Part shown: one piece after another, positions 47,357 to 58,052 of the stretch
How the letters are laid out: every line of letters starts with the position of its first letter
How positions within the stretch are numbered: position 1 is the first letter of the stretch
Source: Diploptera punctata
Lineage: Eukaryota; Arthropoda; Insecta; Blattodea; Blaberidae
Reading direction: 5' to 3'
Assembly (NCBI GenBank): GCA_030220185.1
Contig: JASPKZ010001600.1
Span: forward strand, 1,334,001-1,398,000
DNA length: 64,000 nucleotides
The notes under the pieces: model-generated
The model's database searches: none
The model's input: the letters and a program-made list of their open reading frames with translations, nothing else
What the model was told of the DNA's origin: nothing
Translations under genes and position numbers: made by a program

Positions 47357-47524
47357 GTTTATAAAACTTGAAAAAATGGAGGATTTGTTTTTATTAAAAT
47401 TCGTGGAACGAGGTAGCGAGCTTTAAAATTACTAACAATGGAAGGATGGACTTATTAAACGATAGTTATGGGAATCGCTCAGTTCAGTAGTTCAGATGAA
47501 TGGACAGTTAAGCTTTGTCATTAA

Positions 47525-47623
47525 GGGCCGGTTTCACCAATAGAGGTTACGCCAGTTTAAGCTATGTTTTATACATGGGGAAAACTGGCGTAATAGAGGT
47601 ACCTCTGTTGGTGAAACTGACCC
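47525..47623. mobile_element. Harbinger/Tourist-like palindromic MITE, copy 1
   Basis: TAA at 47522-47524 and 47624-47626. GGGCCGGTTTCACCAATAGA at the left pairs with the right end (TCTGTTGGTGAAACTGACCC-like). The inner GCCAGTTTAAGC pairs with AAAACTGGC. Confidence 0.88.
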
Positions 47624-47626
47624 TAA

Positions 47627-47732
47627 CGGCCGGTTTCGCCATCAGAGGTAACTGTATTACGCCAGTTTAATATATGCAATATACACGGGGAAACTGGCGT
47701 AATGCAGTTACGTATGTTCGTGAATCCGGCAC
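47627..47732. mobile_element. Harbinger/Tourist-like palindromic MITE, copy 2
   Basis: Shares its left TAA with copy 1 and has TAA at 47733-47735. Ends slightly degraded (CGGCCGG ... CCGGCAC). 106 bp. Confidence 0.85.
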
Positions 47733-47735
47733 TAA

Positions 47736-47841
47736 GGGTCGGTTTCACCAACAGAGGTAAGTGTATTACGCCAGTTTAAGCTATGCATTATACACGGGGA
47801 AACTCGCGTAACACAGTTACCTCTGTTGGTTATACCGACCC
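47736..47841. mobile_element. Harbinger/Tourist-like palindromic MITE, copy 3
   Basis: GGGTCGGTTTCACCAACAGA to the matching GACCC end, flanked by TAA at 47733-47735 and 47842-47844. 106 bp, in tandem with copies 1 and 2. Confidence 0.88.
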
Positions 47842-47844
47842 TAA

Positions 47845-48190
47845 GTAGGCTACTGCTTCTTTTCTTTTACCTCTGATCACGTCCCACTAGGTAACGAGTT
47901 TCTTTAAGGTTTCAGCACCGTGATATGAGCTTAACAGTCAACTGTTTTTATTCCTTGACTTGATCACCAGAGTGAAACTTAGCTCTGGACTGCCAAAAGT
48001 ATATTTATTCTACTACCAGCGTTGCCACAATTTCAAAATTTATATCTTACTTTGGAAATTTGGGCCTGAAGATTTAGCAGAAACTTAAAAGTTATTGAAT
48101 TATCCAATGATTGTCGTGTCTTCTAATTACATCAGTGCAATATAATAAATATTATAAATTTTTAATACAAAAAAGTACTATAAATAATAT
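47845..48190. other. Unassigned intergenic sequence
   Basis: Nothing recognised. Confidence 0.5.
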
Positions 48191-48369
48191 GATGATTTTG
48201 AAGAAGATTTCCGGGCTGTAGGCCGTGGTTTCGAGGCTTGAAGTTCCCCGACGTTTCACCACAGACTGCGTCTGGCATCCTCAAGACAACCCTAGCCTCT
48301 GGCGAAACGTCGGGGAACTTCAAGCCTCGAGACTACGGCCTGCAGCCCGTAAATCTTCTTTAAGATCAT
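48191..48369. repeat. Palindromic element with degraded hammerhead-like core
   Basis: GAAGATTTCCGGGCTGTAGG at the left pairs with CCTGCAGCCCGTAAATCTTC at the right; GAAGTTCCCCGACGTTTC pairs with GAAACGTCGGGGAACTTC. On the minus strand TTGAGGA (48284-48278), a GCCAGAC/GTCTGTGG stem and GAAACGTC (48257-48250) have the hammerhead order, with C3 changed to T. Confidence 0.8.
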
Positions 48370-48384
48370 CATAGCATCTCCGGC

Positions 48385-49404
48385 CGTGAAATAATATTTT
48401 TCTTACTATTTTATTGTAACATATAACGGTTATTTGGAACTACAAATAGCTGAACTACTTGTGCTATTAAATTAAGTTAGTTTTTTACTTTAAGACTTAT
48501 GTTAAGAGTGAATCTCGCGGAAGTACGGTCCCGGATTCCAGTAAATAACTAATTTGGTTCATTATTAGATTCATGATTTATTTAAGATATTTCGATTTTT
48601 AAAATGGGACTTCTATTGTCTTGAAATATTTTTGTTTTGTTTTCGAGTTCATTAAATGATTTGATAAATAAGTAGATTATCCATTGAACACGCGATGACA
48701 AGAAAAACATTAATTTCAAGCAAAAATGGACACCAGGAAAGTTTTAATACTTAAGAAGAGCTCCTGCCCTTTGACAAGAGATCTAAACTACGTACCTAAG
48801 AGGATCTTCAAGTTTGGGAGTAACTTAATTGTTACGATTATTTATAAAAAAAATTGTTTTGTTTTGAAATATGAATTATTCGACACCGTCCTCAAGGGAA
48901 GAAATCTTTGGGACGTCCTAGAAAAAGATCGACCAAGAATTCTTCATTGAAACCGTAAACTTGTTTGGAAGATGAAGATGAATTTTAATTCTAAGTAACT
49001 TTTAAATGTTATGTTATTTTTTGTTTTCATTTTGAATTTACTTTTGAATAAATTAAATTTTAATTTTATTTTAGTTTTATTGTTATCCCTAGCTTTATCA
49101 TAATTTTTCCCGAAATTCCATATTGTTAAGAAAATATCACCCAAAATAGATAATTCGAAGGTGAAAAGCCAGACTAGAAGAAGTACCTTGATCGAGAGAG
49201 TGACGATCTATCACCGTAAAATTAAATAATATAAGATAATTTAATAAAGTTGAAAGAGGAATTGAACCTACAATATGTGCTTTTAAAACACAGTACCGTA
49301 TTTTCTGTCAAGAAACGCTGACATGCATTCTACTGCGTTAAAAATTCCCCGGAGATAATAGAGTTCCTCATTCGTATCCCCGGGAGGGGACTACTTCGGG
49401 TGAT
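48385..49404. other. Unassigned AT-rich sequence
   Basis: A degraded LINE-like tail segment (GTCCTAGAAAAAGATCGACC, 48914 onward) is possible but weak. Confidence 0.4.
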
Positions 49405-49439
49405 TCATGGGAAAGATTTAAGGAGCCCAAGAATGATCC

Positions 49440-49901
49440 ACACATTCATAGTAGTTCTGGCCGAAGGCAGGTCCTTCACTGCAATCATAGCATTTTCATG
49501 CTATACTTGCAGCTTTATAGCTCGAGTCCAAGCTCTGTGTGTTTGCGGGGGGAAGTGTGCGGAGTGGGAGGAGGTACACTTTTCTGCTTCTCATAGTAAT
49601 AACAGCTGAAACAGCAAATTCCTTTCAGACACACGGAGCTGGGTCCCGAGCAGTACTAGGGAATTGTAGGTGTGGTAGCTTCCCGTTGCTTTCCACACCG
49701 GTGAAGGATGATGATTATGATAATGATGGCTATATGATTTCTGGGACCGTTTGGGCCTTAAAGTTTTGTTGACATTTGTCTTACAGGTGAGGAAAAACAC
49801 CGATAAAAACCTCACCTAGAAAAACTGCCCCGACCGGGGATCGAACTCGGGCCCGCTGCATGACAAGGCAGCAAGCTACCTCGACACCACAACGGTGGAC
49901 T
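49440..49901 (-). mobile_element. SINE family 1, interrupted by the 136-bp MITE
   Basis: 3' end GTAGTTCTGGCCGAAGGCAG at about 49450 to head CCACAACGGTGGAC at 49900. CCAAGAAT at 49427-49434 and 49902-49909 is a TSD lying in the LINE relic. The MITE sits at 49518-49653 between the GCAGCTTTA and CTAGGGAATT of the SINE. Confidence 0.88.
49518..49653. mobile_element. 136-bp MITE with TA duplication (copy 2), nested in SINE
   Basis: TAGCTCGAGTCC ... GGTCCCGAGCAG with TA at 49516-49517 and 49654-49655. Removing it restores the SINE sequence GCTTTACTAGGG seen in other copies, which proves the boundaries and the 2-bp duplication. Confidence 0.93.
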
Positions 49902-50249
49902 CCAAGAATTATATGGGAGAATAATATTGAACATGATTTGACGGAAGTGGATTATAATGGGAATGGTTCGAAAACATTAGTTCAGGATAGGGATGTATGG
50001 AGAGCATAAATCATCCGGGATGATAATGCCAGTCAGCTTGTTTTAAATCTGAATTTTATTTGAAATTGAATAACTTTTAAATTTTATTTGAGTCTTTAAT
50101 TTTAGATTGCTGTCAAATGAATAAAAAAAAAAGGAAATTATTTGAGTTTTATTTATATCCCTGGCTTTATCATTTTTTTAAATTCTGTAAGTTTATACAG
50201 TTTGATGTTAAAAAAAGGGCTATCAGAAAACTTAAATTTAAATACTTCT

Positions 50250-50475
50250 TTCTTCTTCTTGTAAGCTCATGTTTCCCTTTACAGAGATTTATTTAGGCGC
50301 TCTCCTCCTACAGGGAAGAATTTGAACCATACTAATTTAGTTATATTTGTTTTCGTATAGATGTCATGTTCAGTGGTCTGTGGTCAGAGTTTCGCCTCAT
50401 ACTGACATCTAGGAATAGAAGGTAGTACTAGGATGCGAAAATTCGGTAAATTTTTTTATGAATACTCCCTAAAGT
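50250..50475 (+). repeat. SINE family 2 leader-type repeat, without the tRNA-like part
   Basis: CTACAGGGAAGAATTTGAAC, CATACTAATTTAGTTA and GACATCTAGGAAT match the 51480-51660 segment. Confidence 0.7.
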
Positions 50476-50639
50476 AAATAACTTTAATATTTTTTTGGCA
50501 GTTGTCAAATGGTTTATTTATTTTTACTGTAAATTACATTAGACGTATCATCTACCGTAATTTGGATGATGTTTGTTTTTTTTTTCTCCCTGTATAATTT
50601 CAAAATTGTCAAAAGTCCCATTTTATAATCAAACTGATC

Positions 50640-50940
50640 TACTAAAAGTAATCCCCTACAACCGTTAGTAGGTCGTTGGATCAGTAGAAGGTTAAGGATC
50701 GCACATTTCTAGGCAATCGGGTCAGCCGGGTTGTCAACCATACGTGACGGCCACCTTTACCACATAATATTTATCTGGTAGGCCTACTCATTTATATAAG
50801 AGACTGGGTATTCCCTAGGGTCATGGTGTCGCCTGCCAGAAGGTTTAGACCAGTTTAAAAATCCTTCCTTCATCGGGATTTGAACGCAGGACCCTCTTGT
50901 ATGTAGCTTATTACCTTAAACAAGTTCGCTACGGCGTGCC
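50640..50940 (+). mobile_element. Repeat/SINE family 4, diverged copy
   Basis: GTCAGCCGGGTTGTCAACCA, TGACGGCCACCTTTACCACA and AGAAGGTTTAGACCAGTTTA match the 63762-63983 copy block by block. Confidence 0.75.
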
Positions 50941-50946
50941 CCATAT

Positions 50947-50981
<35 letters not shown>

Positions 50982-50984
<3 letters not shown>

Positions 50985-51288
50985 ACCGCTGTGGTCTCGA
51001 GGTAGCGTGCTGCCTTGTCACGCAGCGGGCACGGGTTCGATCCCCGGTCGGGGCAATTTTTCTAGGTGAGGTTTTTAGTCAGGTAAACTTTAAGGCCCAA
51101 ACGGTCCTCGAAATCATATGGCCATCATCATCCTTATCATTATTATCATTATCATCATCATCCTTCACCGGTGTGAAAAGCAACGGGAAGCTACCATACC
51201 TATAATTCCCTAGTAAAGCTGCGAAGCATAGCGTGAAAATGCTATGATTGCAGTCAAGAACCTGCCTTCGGGCAGAATTACTATGGAT

Positions 51289-51290
<2 letters not shown>
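50982..51290 (+). mobile_element. SINE family 1 between (TA)n runs
   Basis: GTCTACCGCTGTGGTCTCGA head to CTGCCTTCGGGCAGAATTAC end and an ATGGATGG tail. Both flanks are (TA)n (50950-50980 and 51291-51324), so a TSD cannot be told from the microsatellite. A deletion removes the CTCACCTGTAAGACAAAT part of the body. Confidence 0.9.
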
Positions 51291-51329
<39 letters not shown>

Positions 51330-51479
51330 TTACAATTGAATTTTGATATTAGGTAATAAAGCCAAAATAAAATTAAAAGGTAAAATACTTTCTTGTCATG
51401 GAAGCCATAAGATGACACTGCGGGCTCGTCCTGCTGCATCTTATGAGTGAGTATTATATTTATCTTCTTCTTGTAAGCC

Positions 51480-51868
51480 CTTGTTTTCCTCAACGAGATT
51501 TAAGTGCTCTCCCCCTACAGGGAAGAAATTGAACCATACTAATTTAGTTACACTTGTTTTCGTATATATGTCATTGGGGTGACCCGTGATCAGCGTTCCG
51601 CCTCATAGTGACATCTAGGAAACCAAGGTAGTACTAGGACGTTAAAAATCGGTAAATTTTGCTTAGAGGTATTTTTAATTCAGGCTTAAGGATCTTCTAC
51701 GAGCCTGAAAATCTTCAGACTCGGGACCCACGGCTAAAAGTCTCTCCCGGAGGACTAGGTCCTTGGATTTTTCCATCCTAAAAAAATCCATCGATCCCGG
51801 CCGGGTTTAAACTAGCGACCCTTCGGACCAGAGGCAAGGAGCATGACCACTAGTCCACCGCGCCGATG
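51480..51868 (-). mobile_element. SINE family 2, long uninterrupted copy
   Basis: Tail-side segment 51480-51660 and tRNA-like head at 51800-51868 (minus: GTGGACTAGTGGTCATGCTC, A-box-like). This copy shows the pre-insertion state of the LINE target at 10724/12155 (GGACGTT at 51637-51643). Confidence 0.8.
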
Positions 51869-51887
51869 GAGAAAACAATTAATTATT

Positions 51888-51990
51888 GCACTGGGATGCC
51901 TGGATAGCGAAATTGGTATCGCGCTAACGTTATAGGAGTGGTCCCGGGTTAAAATCCCGATTCGGGCATTAATTTTTCTTTTCATGTCGT
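51888..51990 (+). mobile_element. tRNA-like SINE head, related to 15236-15560
   Basis: GCCTGGATAGCGAAATTGGT with B-box-like GGTTAAAATCCCG and the shared tail ATTAATTTTTCTTTTCATGT. Acceptor stem not fully paired; not a functional tRNA as far as I can tell. Confidence 0.7.
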
Positions 51991-52069
51991 GCATAACTTT
52001 CTAGGGATGATTAGACTTTTTTCTTATATGACTATGGGTCTGAAACTAATTACTGAATGAGAAAATCGG

Positions 52070-52660
52070 ATGCACAGAGAAATTAAACATAGGCTCAATT
52101 CTGGAAATGCATGCTATTATGCATTGCAGAGACTCTTGGTGTCCCAACTCCTTTCAAAAAACGTTAAACTGAAAATATATAAATCAATTATTCTACCAGT
52201 TATATTATATGGGTGCGAAACATGGACTCTTACTTTAAGAGAGGAAAAGGAGATTACAAGTATTTGAGAATAAAGTACTTAGGAAAATTTTTGGACCAAA
52301 GAGAGATAACAGACAGGTGAATGGAGAAGACTACATAACAATGAACTACATGGTCTCTACAGGAAGCCAGATATAATAAGAACAGTTAAGTCTCGTAGAC
52401 TGCGATGGGCAGGACATGTTGCACGTATGGGGAATGAAAGACTTGCATGGAAGCTTCTTGTAGGAAAGCCAGAGGGAAAACGCCCAGTTGGTAGACCAAG
52501 AATGAGGTGGAGAATAACATTAACTATGATTTGAGGGAAGTAGATTATACTGGGAATGATTGGAAAGCATTAGCTCAGGATAGGGATGTATGGAGAGCTT
52601 ATGTCCGTGCGGCCATGAACCTACGGGTTCGATAGTGCCAGTGAGTAAGTAAGTAAGTAA
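52070..52660 (+). mobile_element. LINE family A copy, 5'-truncated, 9-bp TSD
   Basis: GAAAATCGG at 52061-52069 and 52661-52669 flanks 591 bp of LINE 3' sequence ending GCCAGTGAGTAAGTAAGTAA. Reading frames are broken near 52245 and 52515 by single-base changes, but divergence from the other young copies is low. Confidence 0.93.
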
Positions 52661-52669
52661 GAAAATCGG

Positions 52670-53224
52670 GAAATTTGCTATAGGCCTACTGTGAAGAACG
52701 AAAATACTACAGTTGTAAAGTTATTTATGATACTCATGATTGAAAACCATTCACTTTGTAAACATTTGCAAAAACTTTTCAAAGTATGGCCTTCAGCTTC
52801 AATTCAGGTTCTGCAACGACGTGTCATTGCATATTATTTACTCTACATTCTACAGGCATGCTTTGCACGCATCCGAGCGATGAAAGTTTCCTCCGATTGA
52901 ATTGGAGTCACGTACACCAGGCTCTTCAAATGCCAGTATATATAAAAACAAGTGAGTGAGATAAGGAGAACAAGAAGACATCCACCTGGGTTCACCACGG
53001 CCAATTTAATTCTCATCGAACTTGTTGGTTCAAATGATCTCGGACTTCACGAGAGCACCAATAAATAAGTTTACCTACAATTCAATTTTCGTTGTGGGAT
53101 TAATAACCCGAGCCAAGCAATATTCTAATCTAATATAATGTAATTGTAGTAGGCCTATTTTTGTTTTTTACAACATAACACAGTTTCCGTATTTCTCATT
53201 CAATAATTAATTTTTAACCTATTT
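52670..53224. other. Unassigned sequence
   Basis: No repeat or gene recognised. Confidence 0.5.
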
Positions 53225-53415
53225 TTTATTTATTTTATTTATTTATTTTACCTGATGGAGTTAAGACCGTGAGGTCTTTTCTTCCACTTCACCAGGGTTA
53301 AATTATACATACAATAAGAATTATGATAAATTATACATAATAGATAATTATAGACTACACAATACAAACTTGACAAGGAAAGAAAGAATAATAATAATAA
53401 TAATTATTATTATTA

Positions 53416-53493
<78 letters not shown>

Positions 53494-53880
53494 ACAAACC
53501 TATAGTTAGATTAAGTAAATGGCTTAGGGCCAGTTTCACCAAGAGAGATAACTGTATTACGCCAGTTTAAGCTATGCATTATACATGGAGAAAACTGGTG
53601 TAATACAGTTACCTATCTTGGTGAAACAGCCCTTAGTAAAGAAAGTTTAAAATATGAAGGAATAATAAAAGTATACATAGAACTTATTATATTGTTATGT
53701 ATTATATTGTCTAAATAAATATGAAGTGAGTTTCTTTTTAAACTATTTTTGAGTCGGGCAGTCCTTGATATACGAGGGGAGGGAATTCCAGAGTCGGGTG
53801 GCTGAAACAAGGAAGGATGAGGAATATGAAGGTGTTCGATGTAGAGGAACAGCTAGAGTTAAATTTTCTCTCGATCGTGA
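53225..53880 (-). mobile_element. Repeat family 6 copy with nested Harbinger-like MITE
   Basis: TACCTGATGGAGTTAAGACC, CACCAGGGTTAAATTATACA, an (ATT)n run (53385-53493), GATTAAGTAAATGGCTTA and AAATATGAAGGAATAATAAA match, in inverse orientation, the copy at 63050-63395. The family is probably a LINE 3' region. Confidence 0.75.
53527..53632. mobile_element. Harbinger/Tourist-like palindromic MITE, copy 4
   Basis: GGGCCAGTTTCACCAAGAGA to the matching AACAGCCC, with TTA at 53524-53526 and 53633-53635. The empty site GGCTTGGTAA is present as its complement at 63151-63160 in the other family 6 copy, confirming the exact insertion and the TTA duplication. Confidence 0.93.
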
Positions 53881-53990
53881 GTTCAATTTATGGAGAGGAT
53901 AGTCATGTAACAAAATAAAAAGTTTGTTTTAGTCTATTCTATCATCACTAAAAGTTTGGATGCTGAATTTGGTTATATATATATATATAT

Positions 53991-54319
53991 ATCCATAGTA
54001 ATTCTGCCCGAGGGCAGGTCTTTCACTGAAATCAAAGCATTTTCATGCTATGCTTTGCAGCTTTACTAGGGAATTAGAGGTGTGGTAGCTTTCCGTTGCT
54101 TTCCGCACCGATGTAAGATGATGACGATAATGATAAGGAGGATGATGATGACCGGGTGATTTTCGGGGAACGTTGGGCCCTAAGCTTCCTGACATTTGTC
54201 TTACAGGTGAGGAAAAATCCCGAAAAACCCTCACCCAGGAGCTTGTCCCGACTGGGAATCAAACCCAGACCCGCTGTGTGACAAGGCAGGACACTACCTC
54301 GAAACCACAGCGATGGACT
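53991..54319 (-). mobile_element. SINE family 1 copy
   Basis: Minus orientation: CCATAGTAATTCTGCCCGAG (3' end) to CACAGCGATGGAC (head). All blocks are present with moderate divergence. Flanked by (TA)n on both sides. Confidence 0.9.
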
Positions 54320-54689
54320 TTGTATGTATATATATATATATATATATATATACTAGAAGTCCCGGCCGTATACGTTAAAAATTTAAATTAAGTTGCTGTC
54401 TTTCAGCCAGATTACTTAAAACTAATACACACGAAATTAATAATATTGAAAATAAAATGAACACTGAACACACTTAAATTATGAAATAATCAATATTTGT
54501 AATTCAATTGAAATTCGCGGTTGGAACAAAAAGCACAGCCATCTGGATCTCTCTTTGTTAAATAATAAACCAATTACTTTACCGAATTACCTTACACCGC
54601 CATCTGTTAGAATCGTATGGAGCTCACAGATAACTCTTTGTTAAGTAATAAACAAATAATTTGCAATAAAAAAATTAATGCGACTATAA

Positions 54690-54938
54690 ATTTAGTTATA
54701 AACTACCCAAAGTCTCAATTTGGATCAAACTGCACACAATGTGCATTTTTTTTTAAAAATCGGTTCAGTAGTTTACGATTCCATCGCGGACAAACAATGT
54801 GACACGAAACTTTATATATATTTTTATATATATATAAAGTTTCGTGTCACATTGTTTGTCCGCGATGGAATCGTAAACTACTGAACCGATTTTTAAAAAA
54901 AATTGCACATTGTGTGCAGTTTGATCCAAATTGAGACT

Positions 54939-54969
<31 letters not shown>

Positions 54970-55190
54970 AGTTTCGTGTCACATTGTTTGTCCGCGATGG
55001 AATCGTAAACTACTGAACCGATTTTTAAAAAAAATTGCACATTGTGTGCAGTTTGATCCAAATTGAGACTTATATATATATATAAAGTTTCGTGTCACAT
55101 TGTTTGTCCGCGATGGAATCGTAAACTACTGAACCGATTTTTAAAAAAAATTGCACATTGTGTGCAGTTTGATCCAATTGAGACTTTGGG

Positions 55191-55205
<15 letters not shown>
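54690..55205. repeat. Direct and inverted array of a ~110-bp transposon end with (TA)n
   Basis: The segment GTTTCGTGTCACATTGTTTG ... GAACCGATTTTTAAAA ... TTTGATCCAAATTGAGACTT occurs three times in direct orientation (54837, 54969, 55086 onward) and once inverted (54708-54822), separated by (TA)n. The outer ends match in inverse (AAACTACCCAAAGTCTCAAT and its complement at 55180-55199). The phrase ACTGAACCGATTTTTAAAA is of a kind found at the ends of many insect retroelements. Confidence 0.85.
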
Positions 55206-55232
<27 letters not shown>

Positions 55233-55249
55233 TTTAAAAGAATATTGGT

Positions 55250-55395
55250 TTCACTTATTCGGGGCGGTCTTCCATGTTTTTGTGTGGTCAAAAAGTATAT
55301 TATGTGGGATCCATAGACTAAAATCCCCCTTCGACAAATCTACTGTAAGCCGCGGGGGGCAAGTGGCATGTAAAAAGCAAATATAAGAGATTAAA
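55250..55395 (+). mobile_element. Repeat family 5 copy, partial
   Basis: GTGGTCAAAAAGTATATTAT and GGGATCCATAGACTAAAATC follow the block order of the other family 5 copies. Confidence 0.5.
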
Positions 55396-55399
55396 CTGG

Positions 55400-56249
55400 G
55401 TTAATGGAATGGAAAATTGGTTTATTTACGTTTCTGTCCAAAGAATATACGTTTAAGAGGTATTTTCTTGTCAAATGTTACCTGATTGTCTTTACAACTT
55501 TTTTTATTTTCTCTCCTGGAATTGGTGGATTTGTAACCCACTTTTGAGATTGGATCGCCTGGGAGGCAGAGTTACTTTGCTCCGATTATACGTTAAATAT
55601 GGTAAATAATATTGAAACACTAGGAGAGTTCTTAAATCTAAACTTTACCTAAGTTTCAAACTTCAAGGAAAAAAATCCTATAGTCTGACAAGGAATCGAA
55701 CCTGGGACCACATGAACTCTAATCAGAACCTTTACCTCACAGGACCATGACATTTTCCAACTTTATTTTATATACAAATGCAATATTAGTTACTTCTATG
55801 AAAAATAAAAAATAAAGATTCTACTCGTATCCGAGATAATGCTAGGTGTATGGATGAGATGAGATGAAGACCTTTTTTTATTGAATCTTTGTGACATTCA
55901 TGGATGCAGTCTAACTAGATATGTCGCAGTTTAAGAGGAACAGGTTAAATAGAATGAAACGAAAAGGATGGCACTATACAGAGATGTGAATGCTTCTCTA
56001 TTCGTTCACTACGAGCCCACATGGACAGAGACCCGAGCTCGGGATCCAGAGGTGGAAGGCGCAATGCAGCAATCACTTCTAGGTAAAGTCTCAAAGGTAA
56101 ATAATGTATTAGGATAGAAAAAATATCCCCTAAAAGTTCGAGCAAGATGAATTCAGTAGATCGTAAGGAAACGTGTACATACTCTATATACTGATTTATA
56201 CGTTTAACAACATAGGATATTCCGAATCCCCCTAATTGAAGATAATGTA
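55400..56249. other. Unassigned sequence with one tRNA-like block (55675-55745, minus)
   Basis: GGTCCCAGGTTCGATTCCTT on the minus strand (55686-55705 region) is B-box-like, probably the head of another SINE. Confidence 0.45.
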
Positions 56250-56260
56250 AGTTCTTTATA

Positions 56261-56602
56261 GTCCCGCGCCGTAGCCGAGCGGTTAAGGTAGGAAGCCTTG
56301 GCGCAGAGCTACGGGACTTGCGCTGGTTCGAGTCTCCATGGGGGAAGAAATTTTCTCATGGTATTTCGGCCAGTATGGGATCGGTGCCCACCCAGTATCG
56401 TGAGGCAATTGGGTAGCTACAATAAGTAGCGGCTCCAGGTTGAGGAACCAGCTATAACGGCTGGGGGACTCGACATGCTGTCCTACACCCCTACACTGGC
56501 TGTTGATCATCTACCTCTGTGATTGACACATGTGGATGTGAAGGGCCAGCAGCCGGCTGGTAAAAGGGCAACCGCTGAAAAGTGGAAAGACCCTCAATCG
56601 GA
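56261..56602 (+). mobile_element. SINE family 3, full length, 11-bp TSD
   Basis: AAGTTCTTTAT at 56250-56260 and 56603-56613. Head with exact A box TAGCCGAGCGG and B box GGTTCGAGTC; the GTAGCCGAGCGGTTAAGG form points to a leucine- or serine-type tRNA ancestor. Body with ACCAGCTATAACGGCTGGGG and 3' end GGGCAACCGCTGAAAAGTGG. Confidence 0.93.
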
Positions 56603-56614
56603 AAGTTCTTTATT

Positions 56615-57185
56615 CAGATTGAGAGATTCCTATTGCGCTATCCCGCAGATGAGTGAATAAAAGTCTACTCTACGGTATTTGTAAGTTATAGAACATCTTT
56701 CTGGTCTGACACGCTAGGTTTTACTTCCATGACACATACCACCATTGTTGGATTTGGCCCGTGGCTGCGAGGCGGTACTACAACCTTCCCCTTGGTCCCT
56801 TCTGCCTTTTTTTTATTGTTTAGGCTCGAAGTCATGAGATAGCACTCTGATGGGCCTCCCGCAACCACATATTTTCAACACCTATGGATTGACAACTAAA
56901 CTATTTTTTTAACATGAAATGAGATGAAGGGGGATAAGAAATGCATGAATGAGAAATAAAATGAAGGACAAGGAAAGAGAAATGGAGTGTTGATGGGATC
57001 AAATTCGAGAAAAGGGAAAATCCAGAGAAAAACACGAAATATTCCGGTATACCAACATCTCTCTGTAACCACCAGGAATCGAACCTGGGATCTCAGTCGT
57101 GGCAACCACGTGCGCTATTCTCGCGTCAACCGAGACCTCGAGATAACATTAAGTGAACAGTAAATTGCTCAATAAATATGGAACT
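56615..57185. other. Unassigned sequence with a tRNA-like block (57062-57145, minus)
   Basis: The minus strand has GGTCTCGGTTGACGCGAGAA and AGGTTCGATTCCTGGTGGTT, A- and B-box-like, from another tRNA-derived repeat. The GC-richer part at 56680-56880 is not identified. Confidence 0.45.
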
Positions 57186-57402
57186 CGTTGGCTCTATCGA
57201 ACCCGTAGATTCATGGCCGCGCGGACATAAGCTCTCCATACATCTCTATCCTGAGCTAATGTTTTCCAGTCATCTCCTGTATAATCTACTTCCCTCAAAT
57301 CATGATTAATATTAGTCTCCCACCCCATTCTCGGTTTACTAACTGGGCGTTTTCCTTCTGATTTCCCTACAAGAAGTTTCCATGCCCCTCTTTCAGTCCC
57401 CA
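57186..57402 (-). mobile_element. LINE family A fragment
   Basis: GGCTCTATCGAACCCGTAGA to TTTCAGTCCCC; the minus frame of 69 codons across the GKRPVSKPRMGWE block is open. 5'-truncated; the tail is degraded. Confidence 0.9.
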
Positions 57403-57500
57403 AATTTTAAAATATATATAAAAAGCAAACAGTTGTACATAAAATGTATTTGTATCATACCTGTCCTATATAAAACAACCAATTTAGTTATTAGATTGCT

Positions 57501-58052
57501 CGGAAAAACTGCACTTAAACTAGCGTGAAAAATTTTCAAAGTCCTATAGAACAACAGTGCGCATGCGCCAGAGTTTATAGAGCCAGCGATAACTCACAAT
57601 CGAACCACATATCGATTATCATCCTCATTTATTATCCGTCGCTATGAAATTTAAATGACCAATATTTGCAATAAATCCCCAAATCTACGTTAAAAGAAAT
57701 ATATTAATAATATTAAAATTACCAAACGTTTATTAAAAATGAGTGTAAACTTACTTATCACTCCCTAACGCTGATCCAACCAACGATAACTCAAAACTGC
57801 GATAGAAAAATCATAGACTAAGTAATATACTCTGTTGAGAAAATAGCAGTTAGCATCACAATATTGTCTAACAGTGTCATAATATTGTGATTTGCATATT
57901 TAAATAAATACTTCAAAATTGTCTAATAATGTTATAAACATTGTTTGAAAAAGTTTAAAATATTACATAATATTAGTAAATAGAGAAGAAGAGCTATAGA
58001 TTACAACAATAGAAATGAAAAATCAAGCGCTAATAGAAGTGCAGTTGAGCCG
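57501..58052 (+). mobile_element. Unnamed non-autonomous DNA transposon, copy A, 6-bp TSD
   Basis: ATTGCT at 57495-57500 and 58053-58058. Ends CGGAAAAACTGCACTT at the left and AAGTGCAGTTGAGCCG at the right form imperfect terminal inverted repeats of about 25 bp, including a shared TAGCG inside. 552 bp, no coding frame. The homologous inverted copy is at 59793-60377. Confidence 0.85.

Larger units (their letters stand above)
49405..50035 (+). mobile_element. Old LINE family A relic, split by a SINE
   Basis: 49405-49434 (GGAAAGATTTAAGGAGCCCA) and 49910-50035 (GGGAGAATAATATTGAACAT ... GATAATGCCAGTCAGCT) are the two sides of a diverged LINE 3' end, interrupted by SINE family 1. Confidence 0.7.

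Noticed and set aside
53370..53570. Frame rich in isoleucine and tyrosine
   Set aside because: It is the translation of an (ATT)n microsatellite.
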